A stretch of DNA of 64,000 bases from Rhodopirellula sp. SM50. GTDB taxonomy: Bacteria; Planctomycetota; Planctomycetia; Pirellulales; Pirellulaceae. Positions 1 to 9,052 of the stretch are shown here, piece by piece. Below the pieces are notes generated by a model. The model searched no databases. It was given only the letters and a program-made list of their open reading frames with translations, and was not told where the DNA came from. The stretch spans positions 1 through 64,000 of the forward strand of contig NZ_NTFY01000067.1 of NCBI RefSeq assembly GCF_002289565.1. The letters run 5' to 3'. The number at the start of each line of letters is the position of its first letter. The first letter of the stretch is position 1. The translations under genes and the position numbers were made by a program.

Positions 1-4
1 GATG

Positions 5-76
5 AAGGACCGGAGGGCTCGCGCCCTGCCGCTAAAACCTCAAGAAACACAGGGGAAAATGCTTCACAGCGTTGCC
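5..76. repeat. Right half of a 136-bp palindromic repeat (family B)
   Basis: This stretch contains ACCGGAGGGCTCGCGCCCTG followed by CCGCTAAAACC and ends in ATGCTTCACAGCGTTGCC. It matches the right half of the complete palindromic copies at 259-394 and 40902-41037. The left half would lie beyond the window edge. No protein is supported here. Confidence 0.75.
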
Positions 77-110
77 TTTAAGGTGTTCATCCGTTGAGAC
101 TAGAAGTCAG

Positions 111-152
111 CCTCCCCTCGCTCCGCTCGACCCTCCTGCCAGGAGGGTGACT
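111..152. repeat. Short GC-rich inverted repeat fragment
   Basis: The segment reads CCTCCCCTCGCTCCGCTCGA and closes with CCTCCTGCCAGGAGGGTGAC. A near-identical string occurs near 51457-51498 and a diverged trace near 19798-19826, so it is a dispersed intergenic repeat and not coding sequence. Confidence 0.5.
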
Positions 153-258
153 TCAAAACGGCACGACCTCCGTTCCCCATTTAAGCAAAAGACCGACACG
201 ATGTTTGCTCGTCGCTGGTGGAGAAATCTGCCGCCACACCAACCCCACCGCCCCTTGC

Positions 259-394
259 GGCAACGCGGTGTCGCATTTTTTAGCGGTAGGGCGCGAGCCC
301 TCCGGTGTTTTGGCAAAGAGGAAGAACCGGAGGGCTCGCGCCCTGCCGCTAAAACCTTAAGACACACAGGAGAAAAATGCTTCACCGCGTTGCC
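259..394. repeat. Complete 136-bp palindromic repeat (family B, long form)
   Basis: The outer arms read GGCAACGCGGTG and CACCGCGTTGCC. The inner arms read TTAGCGGTAGGGCGCGAGCC and its near complement ending CCGCTAAAACC. A second full copy of the same length sits at 40902-41037. The element has no coding potential and could fold into a long hairpin. It lies immediately upstream of the glycosyltransferase start at 402. Confidence 0.8.
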
Positions 395-401
395 TTTGCG
401 G

Positions 402-1547
402 ATGCAGTTTGTGATCACCAGCATGCCGGTCGGTGGTGCCGAGACGTTGTTGGTCAATCTGCTGCGGCGGATGGATCGCAATGTGGTCTGTCCGGAAGTG
501 ATTTGTTTGAAGGAACCGGGACCGCTGGGGGAGGCGATTGCCGATGAGTTTCCCGTGCACAGCCATTTGATCGGCGGCAAATATGACGTCTGCGTGCTGT
601 CCAGGCTGGTTCGGCTGATGCGACGGCGTCAGAGCGATGTGGTGATCACCGTGGGTGCGGGCGACAAAATGTTCTGGGGGCGTCTGGCCGCCTTCCTGGC
701 CGGCGTGCCCGTGATTGCGTCGGCGTTGCACAGCACCGGATGGCCGGATGGCGTGGGGCGTTTGAATCGAACCTTGACGCCGTTGACCGATGCCTTCATC
801 GCGGTCGCCCAGTCACACGGCGAGTTCTTGCATCGGTTCGAAGGCTTTCCCCAGGACAAGGTCCATGTGATTCGCAACGGGGTGGATTGTGAACGATTTA
901 AGCCCAATGAAGTCCATCGCCGGGAGGTGCGTGAGGAATTGAAGCTCGATCCGGACGCGCAGCTGGTGGGCATCGTGGCGGCACTTCGCAGCGAAAAAAA
1001 TCATTCGCTGTTGGTTCGCGCCGCGGCGCGATTGCGTGATCGTCACCCACAGTTGCATTGGTTAATCGTCGGTGACGGACCCGAGCGTGATGGCATCGAG
1101 CGGCTCGCCGAAGAGCTTCAGGTGGCGGATCGAATTCACCTGTTAGGAACACGCCACGACACACCGCGACTGCTTTCGGCGTTGGACGTCTTCACGTTGT
1201 GTTCGCTCAACGAAGCCTCGCCGGTATCGATCCTGGAAGCGTTGGCTTGTGAAGTGCCGGTGGTGGCCAGCGACGTCGGCTCGGTCGGCGAGACCGTCAT
1301 CGACGATCGCACCGGCCGACTGTTCGCATCCGAAGATCTCGATGCGATGTCCCAGGCGATCGAGCAGCTGCTCGGTGACCCGGCGTCGCGGCGTCGCATG
1401 GGCCAAGCGGGGCGCGACTTGGTGCTTCGCACCGGATCGCTCGAGTCGATGGTTGCCGGCTATCAGAATTTGGCCACGTCGCTCTATGACCAGGCCTGCC
1501 CGCAACAATCTGCGGTTGCCAAACAGACGCCGGTGTCAATCCGATAG
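402..1547 (+). CDS. Glycosyltransferase family 4-like protein
   Basis: A 381-residue GT-B glycosyltransferase, probably moving a sugar from a nucleotide-sugar donor onto a polysaccharide or lipid acceptor at the cytoplasmic membrane. The N terminus MQFVITSMPVGGAETLLVNL is the glycine-rich acceptor-domain start typical of GT4 enzymes. The C-terminal half carries LVGIVAALRSEKNHSLLVRA and the EX7E signature in EASPVSILE, followed by ALACEVPVVASDVGSVGE. The reading frame stays open upstream to 72, but that part only translates repeats, so the start at 402 is preferred. It is followed 82 bp later by an acyltransferase and then kdsA, which suggests envelope glycan or LPS synthesis. The acceptor and the sugar cannot be told from sequence. 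Confidence 0.85.
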   Translation: MQFVITSMPVGGAETLLVNLLRRMDRNVVCPEVICLKEPGPLGEAIADEFPVHSHLIGGKYDVCVLSRLVRLMRRRQSDVVITVGAGDKMFWGRLAAFLAGVPVIASALHSTGWPDGVGRLNRTLTPLTDAFIAVAQSHGEFLHRFEGFPQDKVHVIRNGVDCERFKPNEVHRREVREELKLDPDAQLVGIVAALRSEKNHSLLVRAAARLRDRHPQLHWLIVGDGPERDGIERLAEELQVADRIHLLGTRHDTPRLLSALDVFTLCSLNEASPVSILEALACEVPVVASDVGSVGETVIDDRTGRLFASEDLDAMSQAIEQLLGDPASRRRMGQAGRDLVLRTGSLESMVAGYQNLATSLYDQACPQQSAVAKQTPVSIR

Positions 1548-1629
1548 GCGGTCGTACGGTCGCGGCAGGCCGCCCGGAGTGGGCCTGCGACCACTTATTC
1601 TCGCTGCAGTCGATGATTAGACTTGGGGC

Positions 1630-2235
1630 ATGACCCTCACTAGTCATGTCATCGTACTGCTGGCGAAGCTGTTTAGCGGCTTCACCGTGCGCTGGGTCGA
1701 TTGTCAGCCCGACACCTGTCAGCGCATCTATTTTGCCAATCACACCAGCCATTTGGATGCGGTGGTGTTGTGGTCTGCGCTGCCCAAAGAAATCCGTGCG
1801 GTCACCCGCCCCGTGGCTGCCAAGGACTATTGGAGTTCCGGCTGGGTCAAGCCGCACATGGCAGCCAGTTTCAACGCGCTGTTGATCGATCGCAAGGAGA
1901 TCAAAGTGCACCGCAGTCCGATCGATATCATGCTGGAAGAAATGGGTGACATTTATTCGCTGATCGTGTTTCCCGAAGGCGGACGCAGTGCCGGCGACGA
2001 GATGGGCGAATTCAAAAGCGGGCTGTATTACATGGGCAAGAAACGTCCCGATCTGGAGCTGGTGCCGGTTTACATCGACAACGTCAATCGAATCTTGCCG
2101 CGGGGCGAAGTGTTGCCGGTGCCGCTGTTGAGTTGCATCACGATCGGGGCGCCGATTTTCCTGGAGGCCGGCGAGCCGAAAAACGCGTTCTTGAAGCGTG
2201 CCAAAGAGGCCGTTCAACGGCTGAAGGATCTGTGA
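1630..2235 (+). CDS. 1-acyl-sn-glycerol-3-phosphate acyltransferase-like protein (PlsC family)
   Basis: A 201-residue acyltransferase. The catalytic HX4D motif is visible in NHTSHLDAVV (about residue 38) and the substrate-binding block in VFPEGGRSAGD (about residue 115), both typical of PlsC/LPLAT enzymes that acylate lysophosphatidic acid or related lysolipids. The short length fits a single-domain PlsC protein. The first residues are hydrophobic and could contact the membrane. It lies between a glycosyltransferase and kdsA, so the acceptor could be a phospholipid or an envelope lipid; the sequence does not decide which. Confidence 0.85.
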   Translation: MTLTSHVIVLLAKLFSGFTVRWVDCQPDTCQRIYFANHTSHLDAVVLWSALPKEIRAVTRPVAAKDYWSSGWVKPHMAASFNALLIDRKEIKVHRSPIDIMLEEMGDIYSLIVFPEGGRSAGDEMGEFKSGLYYMGKKRPDLELVPVYIDNVNRILPRGEVLPVPLLSCITIGAPIFLEAGEPKNAFLKRAKEAVQRLKDL

Positions 2236-2237
2236 GT

Positions 2238-2347
2238 GTGGGATAGGCTTCCAGCCTGTCATTTCGGCATCGACAGGCTGGAAGCCTATCCCACGGTTGA
2301 CAGGCTGGAAGCCTATCCCACGGTTGACAGGCTGGAAGCCTATCCCA
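2238..2347. repeat. Cluster of family A repeats (23-27 bp, both orientations)
   Basis: One copy starting GTGGGATAGGCTTCC is followed by three inverted copies ending GGAAGCCTATCCCAC. The last two sit in tandem, separated by GGTT. The cluster fills the gap between the acyltransferase stop and kdsA. The same sequence recurs at 5079-5642 and 38651-38707. Confidence 0.9.
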
Positions 2348-2415
2348 CCTGTGATCCGCGAGGCCCTCGCGCACTGCGATTGCCAGAACTCAGCGAATCG
2401 CCCAAACTCACGGGT

Positions 2416-3294
2416 ATGAGCAATTCAGAGACTTCCGCAGGTGTACGATCCGTTTCCGTCGGCCCGTATCGGTGTGGCGACCGACAGCCGTTGTTGTTGA
2501 TCGCCGGTCCGTGCGTCTTGCAATCGGATCAGATTTCATCGCAGATCGCCGACGTTCTGTGCAGAATCAACGCGCGAGACGATGTCAATGTCGTCTTCAA
2601 AGCTTCGTTTGACAAAGCCAATCGCACCAGCGCCGCGGCGATTCGTGGACCCGGCATGGAGCAGGGGCTGTCGATGCTCGACCGGATCGCTCGCCGAACC
2701 GGGTTGCCGGTCACGACCGACATCCACTTGCCCGACCAGGCCCAGACGGTCGCGGAGGTCTGTGACCTGCTTCAAATCCCCGCGTTTTTGGCTCGTCAGA
2801 CGGATTTGATCGTTGCCGCGGCGGAAACCGGGCGACCCCTGAATGTCAAAAAAGGCCAGTTCATGGCTCCCGAAGACATGCGATACGTGGTCGACAAAGC
2901 CAACGCCGCGGGAGATGGGGGCGTGATGCTCTGCGAACGGGGGACCTTTTTCGGCTACGGCAGACTGGTCAATGACATGCAATCCCTGCCGATCATGCGA
3001 TCGCTCGGGGTGCCGGTCGTGTTCGATGCAACCCACAGCGTGCAGCGGCCCGGATCGGGGCAGGGATCCACAGGGGGAAACCGGGAAATGGTCGAACCAT
3101 TAGCCCGCGCGGCCGTAGCAATCGGTACCGACGCGATCTTTTTCGAGACCCATCCGGATCCAGATTCCTCCCCGAGTGATGGTGCCAACATGGTGCCCCT
3201 GGACCGATTCGAGGGCTTGGTCGATCGCCTGCTCCAGATTCGACACACGATCCTCTCCGTTGGCCAATTGAATGGCACCGACCAAGCTCCCTAG
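2416..3294 (+). CDS. kdsA: 3-deoxy-8-phosphooctulonate synthase (KDO-8-P synthase)
   Basis: Condenses phosphoenolpyruvate with arabinose-5-phosphate to KDO-8-phosphate, the precursor of the KDO sugar that links lipid A to the LPS core. The 292-residue protein shows the family blocks [57 protein letters not shown] and [19 protein letters not shown]. Cys33 in AGPC corresponds to the metal-ligand cysteine of the Aquifex-type class, so this looks like the metal-dependent form rather than the E. coli type with asparagine. The frame is open upstream through the repeat cluster, but MSNSE at 2416 gives the normal length. It implies this planctomycete makes a KDO-containing LPS. Confidence 0.95.
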   Translation: MSNSETSAGVRSVSVGPYRCGDRQPLLLIAGPCVLQSDQISSQIADVLCRINARDDVNVVFKASFDKANRTSAAAIRGPGMEQGLSMLDRIARRTGLPVTTDIHLPDQAQTVAEVCDLLQIPAFLARQTDLIVAAAETGRPLNVKKGQFMAPEDMRYVVDKANAAGDGGVMLCERGTFFGYGRLVNDMQSLPIMRSLGVPVVFDATHSVQRPGSGQGSTGGNREMVEPLARAAVAIGTDAIFFETHPDPDSSPSDGANMVPLDRFEGLVDRLLQIRHTILSVGQLNGTDQAP

Positions 3295-5074
3295 GTTTTG
3301 CTTCACCTTCCCCGTTCCACACCGCAGACGCGGTGGCGTCCATCGATGGGGAGCCCTGTGGATTGGCGTGGCGAGCCTGTTGGCCGTCGGGTGTCAGGAC
3401 GACACCGCGTTGGTCCGTGAGATCCAAAGCCGACGGCAAGCCCAGCAAGAAACGCTCGCGCAGCGCGATCACCTCGGTGAATCATTTGTGTTGCTGCGAA
3501 AGTACGTCGAGCTCGATGCGGAAAAGGCGCAGGAACAGATCGCGTTTCATCTCAACGGCTGGAGTGCCACCCGACCGCCGAGTGAAGTCACTGAGCCCAA
3601 CCTGGTCGATACCCTCGGCGATCTGATCTCGCAAAACGAACTGGCCGACCGTGTCACCGGCCGGACCTTTTTGCCTAGCGATGTATTGCATCTGCGTGAC
3701 AGCTACCTGTTCCATTCGCTGTACAGTTGGGTGGACGTGCCGCTGCAGGACGAGTCTCTGTTGACCGATTGGTTCAAGCAGCAGCGTGAGACGCTTGCGG
3801 CCGAGACGGTCGATCGGCTGGTCACGGCGACACGTTTGTTCGACTGGACGGTTCGCAACATCGCCTTGGAGCCGAATCAGCCGTTGAATCCCGCCCCGCA
3901 AGGACCAGACTTTCCAGCGGGCATCGAGTTTCGCGGTGCAGGTTATCGTCAGACGGATTTTCAAACCGTCATGCGTGGAACCGGTGACGGACTGCAGCGG
4001 GCCGGAGTGTTCACTCAATTGTGTCGGCAAGCGGGGGTCCCCGCCGCGGTGTTGGGCACGATTGACGGCCAGTCCGGGGACGTGACGCCGTTTTGCGTCG
4101 GTGTGCTGGCGGGCGAGCAGATCTATCTGTTCGAGCCGACCCTGGGCGTCTTTGTCCCCGGCCCTGATCAAGTCGGAATCGCGACGTTGGCTCAAGCACG
4201 CCGTGACGCCGTCGTCTTGCGGCGTTTGGGAATCGCCGGTCTGGATCAATTCACCTATCCGGTGACGAAGGAAGACGTTCAACAATGTGTGGCGTTGCTG
4301 AATCTGTTGCCCGAGGCGATCAGCCCGCGGATGAAGAAACTTCAATCGGGTTTAACAGGCGATCGCAGGATGAACGTCTACGTCGATGCCGATACCGTCG
4401 CCGAACAATTTGACGCGGTCACGGGCATCAGCTCGGTTCGGCTTTGGGACGTTCCGGTGAAAGCGGAGATCTACCAGGCGATTAGCCAACAGTACACCCA
4501 ACGCGATCCGGTGTTCGCGTTCTGGTACATGGCCCGCTGGGCGATGATGGATGCCGGTTTCGAATCCGCACGAGAGCTGACGCGCGGACGATGGCAGCAC
4601 TTGAAGGGGCAGTTCGCCGATCGCGAAGAAGACAGCATCACCGGCGCGCGGACGTTGTACATGAATCAGCGGGCACCGGAATTCGAGATCGAGGATTTGA
4701 GGATCGACGTCGAGCTTCAAAAACAATACGGCATCCGACGGGAACTGGGAGTCGACGCACAAGTGTACGACCAACAGGTCGCTCAGATCCAAGGGTTGCT
4801 GCGGATGGGCAAACGCACCGCGACGTATTGGTTGAGCCTGTTGCAAGCCGACGACGGCCGACTGGAAACCGCTGAAAGTTGGCTCGAAAAACGCGTGCTC
4901 ACCGAGGAGCAGCAATCGTATTGGACGCCGGCGGCCCGCTACAATCTGGCCCGCTTGCACGAGGCGCTCGGGAAAACCGAGCAGGCGATCGAGATGTACA
5001 AACGCGAAGGCGAACCCCAGGAACACGGCAACCGCGTTCGCGCGCGGTTGGTCGCCAAGCAAGTCGACGAGTAG
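3272..5074 (+). CDS. Lipoprotein with transglutaminase-like and TPR-like regions
   Basis: A 600-residue exported protein whose start overlaps the last 23 bases of kdsA. The N terminus is arginine-rich, then has the hydrophobic stretch [16 protein letters not shown] with a lipobox ending at Cys41, so it is probably a lipid-anchored periplasmic or outer-membrane protein. The middle part (about 200-310) contains [20 protein letters not shown] and [13 protein letters not shown], which resemble the cysteine region of transglutaminase-like folds, but the full catalytic triad is not clear. The C terminus has one tetratricopeptide-like unit, [20 protein letters not shown]. Function unknown; a role in envelope maintenance is only suggested by its neighbours. 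Confidence 0.75.
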   Translation: MAPTKLPRFCFTFPVPHRRRGGVHRWGALWIGVASLLAVGCQDDTALVREIQSRRQAQQETLAQRDHLGESFVLLRKYVELDAEKAQEQIAFHLNGWSATRPPSEVTEPNLVDTLGDLISQNELADRVTGRTFLPSDVLHLRDSYLFHSLYSWVDVPLQDESLLTDWFKQQRETLAAETVDRLVTATRLFDWTVRNIALEPNQPLNPAPQGPDFPAGIEFRGAGYRQTDFQTVMRGTGDGLQRAGVFTQLCRQAGVPAAVLGTIDGQSGDVTPFCVGVLAGEQIYLFEPTLGVFVPGPDQVGIATLAQARRDAVVLRRLGIAGLDQFTYPVTKEDVQQCVALLNLLPEAISPRMKKLQSGLTGDRRMNVYVDADTVAEQFDAVTGISSVRLWDVPVKAEIYQAISQQYTQRDPVFAFWYMARWAMMDAGFESARELTRGRWQHLKGQFADREEDSITGARTLYMNQRAPEFEIEDLRIDVELQKQYGIRRELGVDAQVYDQQVAQIQGLLRMGKRTATYWLSLLQADDGRLETAESWLEKRVLTEEQQSYWTPAARYNLARLHEALGKTEQAIEMYKREGEPQEHGNRVRARLVAKQVDE

Positions 5075-5078
5075 GTCA

Positions 5079-5642
5079 GTGGGATAGGCTTCCAGCCTGT
5101 CGATGCTGGGATGACAGGCTGGAAGCCTATCCCACTGTCTTCCCTTGTTGCCAGGCTCCGCCTGGCAACACATTGTCATGGAGGCTCCTGCCTCCTACCT
5201 GCCAGCCGCGTGTGGCGAGAGCCACATCGGCATTGCGTTGCAACGCGGAGCCATGGAACGAGCTGGTGTCGATGCTGGAATGACAGGCTGGAAGCCTATC
5301 CCACTGTCTTCCCTTGTTGCCAGGCTCCGCCTGGCAACACATTGTCATGGAGGCTCCTGCCTCCTACCTGCCAGCCGCGTGTGGCGAGAGCCACATCGGC
5401 ATTGCGTTGCAACGCGGAGCCATGGAACGAGCTGGTGTCGATGCTGGAATGACAGGCTGGAAGCCTATCCCACTGTCTTCCCTTGTTGCCAGGCTCCGCC
5501 TGGCAACACATTGTCATGGAGGCTCCTGCCTCCTACCTGCCAGCCGCGTGTGGCGAGAGCCACATCGGCATTGCGTTGCAACGCGGAGCCATGGAACGAG
5601 GTGGTGCCGATGCTGGGATGACAGGCTGGAAGCCTATCCCAC
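5079..5642. repeat. Composite repeat block: family A ends enclosing three 169-bp tandem units
   Basis: The block opens with GTGGGATAGGCTTCCAGCCT and closes with the inverted copy. Copies of GACAGGCTGGAAGCCTATCC begin at 5113, 5282, 5451 and 5620, which is an exact 169-bp period. Each unit contains CTTGTTGCCAGGCTCCGCCT and CATGGAGGCTCCTGCCTCCT. The units are almost identical. The open frames inside are repeat artefacts. A block with the same plan is at 61885-62364. Confidence 0.9.
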
Positions 5643-5720
5643 TGTCTGCATTGCGTTCCGGCGGAGCCTTGAAACGAGGTGAGGGGCATGCACAGCATGT
5701 CCTACGGCTATCCCACTATC

Positions 5721-6770
5721 TTACGGGCGATCGCGGAAGGGCCATTCGGGACTGCCCTTGGGGTCGTCGCGATGCGGCGTCTTGCCGAGTTCAAAGTCTG
5801 TCGGTTGCAGATTCAGCTCTTCCCAATACTCTTTGTCGTTGATGAATCCGTAGAAGGTCGGGTAGTACGGATCCACGTAGTCGACGTCGGCTTTTTCCGG
5901 CACCGTTTTGTCGAGCAGGAAGTAGGTGGCGTTGACGAGCAACCGGCGTAGGTCTTCGTTGACCAAGTCGACGCTGGCACCGGCGGTCGTGCAAAACGAT
6001 CGCCCCTTGGTCCCCGAGGGCGACACATAGGGGTGCAGCCAGGCCAAGGGCTGCATCGGATCGTTCTTGGGTCCCTCGACGTTGGCTGATTTCGGGTCGA
6101 GCGACTCGGTCACCGCGCCACGCAACAGAATCGTGTCCTGGTCGGTCAGGTGGGTGACACCATAAACGTCCGAGGGGACGAAGATGTCGCTGACGCTGTT
6201 GAGGATCGGATGTTCTGCGGCCTGATCGGTGATCACCGCCCGCGCGCCTTGGCGTTTGTGTTGGCCGTGGTGGCTGACCCACTGCTCACCGAGGATCTTG
6301 CGTCCAAAGTTGCCATAGGTCACTTCACCGCCGAACGAACCCTTTCCGTTGAAGGCGTGTGTCGCGGTGCGGATTCCGATCAACGGTTTTCCGTCGTTGA
6401 TGAACCTGGTGATGTGGGCCGCTTGCGACTCGCTGGGTTTGCGAAAACGCGTTCCGATGATCATCAAGTCGGCATCGTCAAGCGCTTCCCAGCCGACCAC
6501 GCCACTCTGGTTGTTCGGGTCGATGTATCGCCCATCGGCCGACATCGAAAACAGAACGGTGCAATCAAAGCCGTGTTTCACGCTCAGAATTTTAGCCAAC
6601 ATCGGCATCGACTCTTCGGTGCGATACTCTTCGTCGCCCGAAACGAGAACGATTTTGCCGTGGGAATCACCCTTGGCGGGAAAGTGGAGTACGCCCGACT
6701 GGGCCGCCAAAGAATGACTGACCAGCGGAACGAAAAGCAGGGCGAGCGAAAGAAGCGTGCGATAAATCAT
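5721..6770 (-). CDS. Secreted ThuA-like domain protein
   Basis: A 349-residue protein with a signal peptide (MIYRTLLSLALLFVPLVSHS then LAAQ). The mature part begins GKIVLVSGDEEYRTEESMPM and continues with DADLMIIGTRFRKPSESQAA and GKPLIGIRTATHAF. This is the glutamine-amidotransferase-like fold of the ThuA family, which is expanded in planctomycetes and often linked to carbohydrate use. No catalytic cysteine of a true amidotransferase is visible. The start at 6770 is chosen because it gives a clean signal peptide. It stands alone, converging on the repeat block at 5079-5642, so its role is unclear. Confidence 0.8.
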   Translation of the reverse strand: MIYRTLLSLALLFVPLVSHSLAAQSGVLHFPAKGDSHGKIVLVSGDEEYRTEESMPMLAKILSVKHGFDCTVLFSMSADGRYIDPNNQSGVVGWEALDDADLMIIGTRFRKPSESQAAHITRFINDGKPLIGIRTATHAFNGKGSFGGEVTYGNFGRKILGEQWVSHHGQHKRQGARAVITDQAAEHPILNSVSDIFVPSDVYGVTHLTDQDTILLRGAVTESLDPKSANVEGPKNDPMQPLAWLHPYVSPSGTKGRSFCTTAGASVDLVNEDLRRLLVNATYFLLDKTVPEKADVDYVDPYYPTFYGFINDKEYWEELNLQPTDFELGKTPHRDDPKGSPEWPFRDRP

Positions 6771-7049
6771 GCTGCGGGACGGGGTTAAAGGACGACGGGG
6801 CAGAAAGGTGTCGCGACGGGAGTCGTCACAACAAGAGTTTAACGAGACGACGCTGGTTTGAGGTCCAGCGGCCGAAAAATACCAGCACGAAGCGTTCGCG
6901 AGTGGTCCTCGGACGCTGCGTGTTGACTGGCCGGCTGATCTCAATCGATGATCAGCCGTATGGCGCGAGCCTACCGGCCCCACTAGAGGAAGCAACGCTT
7001 CCTTGGCGGGAATGAGCTTGATTGCGTTGATTTCGGATCATCGATTCAA

Positions 7050-9041
7050 TCAAATCGTTTGCAGCAAGCGAACCCAACGCAGCAGATCATCGATCTCCGT
7101 TTCGCCGCCCAGGGAGATGGGGTATCCGGCGGTCGCCAGCGGAGCCAGCCAGGTCGGGCCGTTGTCGAGTGACTCGATGGGCAACATGATTTCCAGGGCG
7201 CGATCGGGCTCGTTTTCACGCAGCCGAACGGCGGGGGGCTTGGCACTTGCCGAGACCGCGATGCCGGCAAAATTCTTTCGATCCGACAGCGCCATCGCGA
7301 TCACCATGGAATCGGCCGCCGAAGCCGGCGTGTCCTTGATCGCCCCGTTCGCCGCGACCGCGCTGACGAGGACAGGAACGCGCTGCGCCATCAGGGTGGC
7401 CATACGAGAGACGACGTCGATTTCTTTTTGTTGCCAACGCTGTTCATCTTCGCTGCAGACGGCGCAGACCACGACGCCGGCTTTTCCGGCTGCATCGCGC
7501 CAACCCTGCAATGCTTTTTGCGGGTCGCGGGTGTCCGGGGGTAGCAACAGCACCAGCAACGCCAGTCCGTCGTCGGCCGCCATCGCATCGGGTTTGGGGG
7601 CCACATAGGCGGCGAGGTTGGGGACATCGGGAAGCCGCAATTCCTGGACATCCCAAGGGTTTTCGGGCGGCTCGCCGGACCATTGATCGATCGTCTTTTT
7701 TAGTGTCGGTCCTGCGATCGGCGTGGGGGTCAATTTGATTTCCAACGGTTCCCCGTCCCGATCGATGGCCAGCGTCAGTTCTTCATCGGCGACCGCGGTG
7801 ATCATCGTCCGGCCGGCCGTTGCCACGTCCGTGATTTCGGTTTGGTCGATTTGTTTGATCACATCGCCGGGGTTCAATTTGCCGTCGGCGGCTGTGTCGG
7901 GGACGACGGCGCGGACGACCACCATGGACTGCTTCGGCGCCTCGTCGTTGGCGACCTCGGCGTCTTCTTCCGTCTCTTCGGTCAACCAGACACCCAGACG
8001 CAGCGGACTCAACGGAGGAATCGACTCGGCCAGGGTGACGCTGACGGTCCGTGTTTCGCCGTTTCGACGCAACGTGATCTCGATCGACTCGCCGGCATCA
8101 TAGGGGCCGAGGGCTTGTTTGATTTGCTGAAACATCCGCACGGGTTTTCCGCCGATGGCAACGACGGAGTCCCCGGGCTGGATACCGGATTTTTCCGCCG
8201 GGGATCGGCTGCGGACGGCTGCCAGTTCGGTGTCTTCGGCGTACGGGTCTTTGGCCTTGGGGACAATCCCGATCAGCCCCTTGCGGATGTCTTCTCCGGC
8301 ACGCAGACGCGTCAGTTTGTTTGCCAATACCGGCGAGGGGACGGCGAACGCGATTCCCGAGTCGTACCAACTGGTGTCGTCGGGCGCTCCGCCCTCGGCG
8401 ACCGCGGGGACCAGGACACCGATCACGTTTCCGTACAGATCGACCAAGGGGCCGCCGTAAAACGATGGGGAGACGCGCGCGTCGCTTTGCAACATCGTGC
8501 CTTCCAATCGGCCGGTGGCACTCAAGATGCCGCTGCTGACCATCGGCGATCGATCGCCGCCGTAGCGTCCGATGGCGACGACGGTTGACCCGATCGGCGT
8601 GTTCACCGCTTCGGCCAACTCGATCGGGACCAGGGGCGTTTTGGTATCGACCCGGAGCATCACCAGGCCGCGGTGATAGTCGCGAGCGACGAGGGTTGCG
8701 GCCAGTCGCGTCGCGTCGGGCAAGACGACCAAGATGCTGGCCGACGGCCGACGGACGATGATGTCCGATGCGACGACGTACCCATCTGCGTCAACGACAA
8801 TCCCACACGAGGGTGCGTCTTGAGCGACTTCGCTTTGCTGGTTCCCGCCGCCGGCCACTTCGGCCACTCCGATCACTTCGATAGAAACGATCGATGGCAA
8901 GACACGCTGGGCAGCGTTGCGGACCGCGCGGGCCATCGCTTGACGATACTCTGCGGTGTCGCTTTGTGCCGAGCAGAACGTGCTTGCGAGCAGACACGCC
9001 GTGATGACCGTGAAGCAGTAGACCGTTTTTAATTTCACCAC
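7050..9041 (-). CDS. HtrA-like PDZ protein with all catalytic residues replaced (pseudoprotease) and extra C-terminal domain
   Basis: A 663-residue exported protein, last gene of a four-gene operon; GTG start 11 bp after the previous stop. After a signal peptide (cleavage near CSAQ) comes a trypsin-like domain in the HtrA layout, but the triad is gone. The TNxHV position reads ASDIIV (His to Ile94), the D-L-A-V position reads HRGLVML (Asp to Gly125), and the GNSGGP position reads SPSFYGGPLV (Ser to Tyr195). Two PDZ-like domains follow, with SPAEKSGIQPGDSVVAIGGK and TAADGKLNPGDVIKQID. The last 190 residues form an additional alpha/beta domain not found in HtrA. It is probably a non-catalytic binding or regulatory partner of the intact protease at 10099-12006. 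Confidence 0.8.
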   Translation of the reverse strand: MVKLKTVYCFTVITACLLASTFCSAQSDTAEYRQAMARAVRNAAQRVLPSIVSIEVIGVAEVAGGGNQQSEVAQDAPSCGIVVDADGYVVASDIIVRRPSASILVVLPDATRLAATLVARDYHRGLVMLRVDTKTPLVPIELAEAVNTPIGSTVVAIGRYGGDRSPMVSSGILSATGRLEGTMLQSDARVSPSFYGGPLVDLYGNVIGVLVPAVAEGGAPDDTSWYDSGIAFAVPSPVLANKLTRLRAGEDIRKGLIGIVPKAKDPYAEDTELAAVRSRSPAEKSGIQPGDSVVAIGGKPVRMFQQIKQALGPYDAGESIEITLRRNGETRTVSVTLAESIPPLSPLRLGVWLTEETEEDAEVANDEAPKQSMVVVRAVVPDTAADGKLNPGDVIKQIDQTEITDVATAGRTMITAVADEELTLAIDRDGEPLEIKLTPTPIAGPTLKKTIDQWSGEPPENPWDVQELRLPDVPNLAAYVAPKPDAMAADDGLALLVLLLPPDTRDPQKALQGWRDAAGKAGVVVCAVCSEDEQRWQQKEIDVVSRMATLMAQRVPVLVSAVAANGAIKDTPASAADSMVIAMALSDRKNFAGIAVSASAKPPAVRLRENEPDRALEIMLPIESLDNGPTWLAPLATAGYPISLGGETEIDDLLRWVRLLQTI

Positions 9042-9052
9042 GCGGCGGGCTC

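Noticed and set aside
72-401. N-terminal extension of the glycosyltransferase frame
   Set aside because: The open frame translates dispersed repeats and an arginine-rich, non-conserved peptide; the family begins at MQFVITSMPVGG (402).
2236-2415. N-terminal extension of kdsA reading through the family A repeats
   Set aside because: The residues repeat DRLEAYPT, an artefact of the repeat, and KdsA has normal length from 2416.
5111-5842. Several overlapping frames with MTGWKPIP or MLPGSAWQH repeats
   Set aside because: They are translations of the 169-bp tandem repeat in different frames and on both strands, with no independent protein-like sequence.
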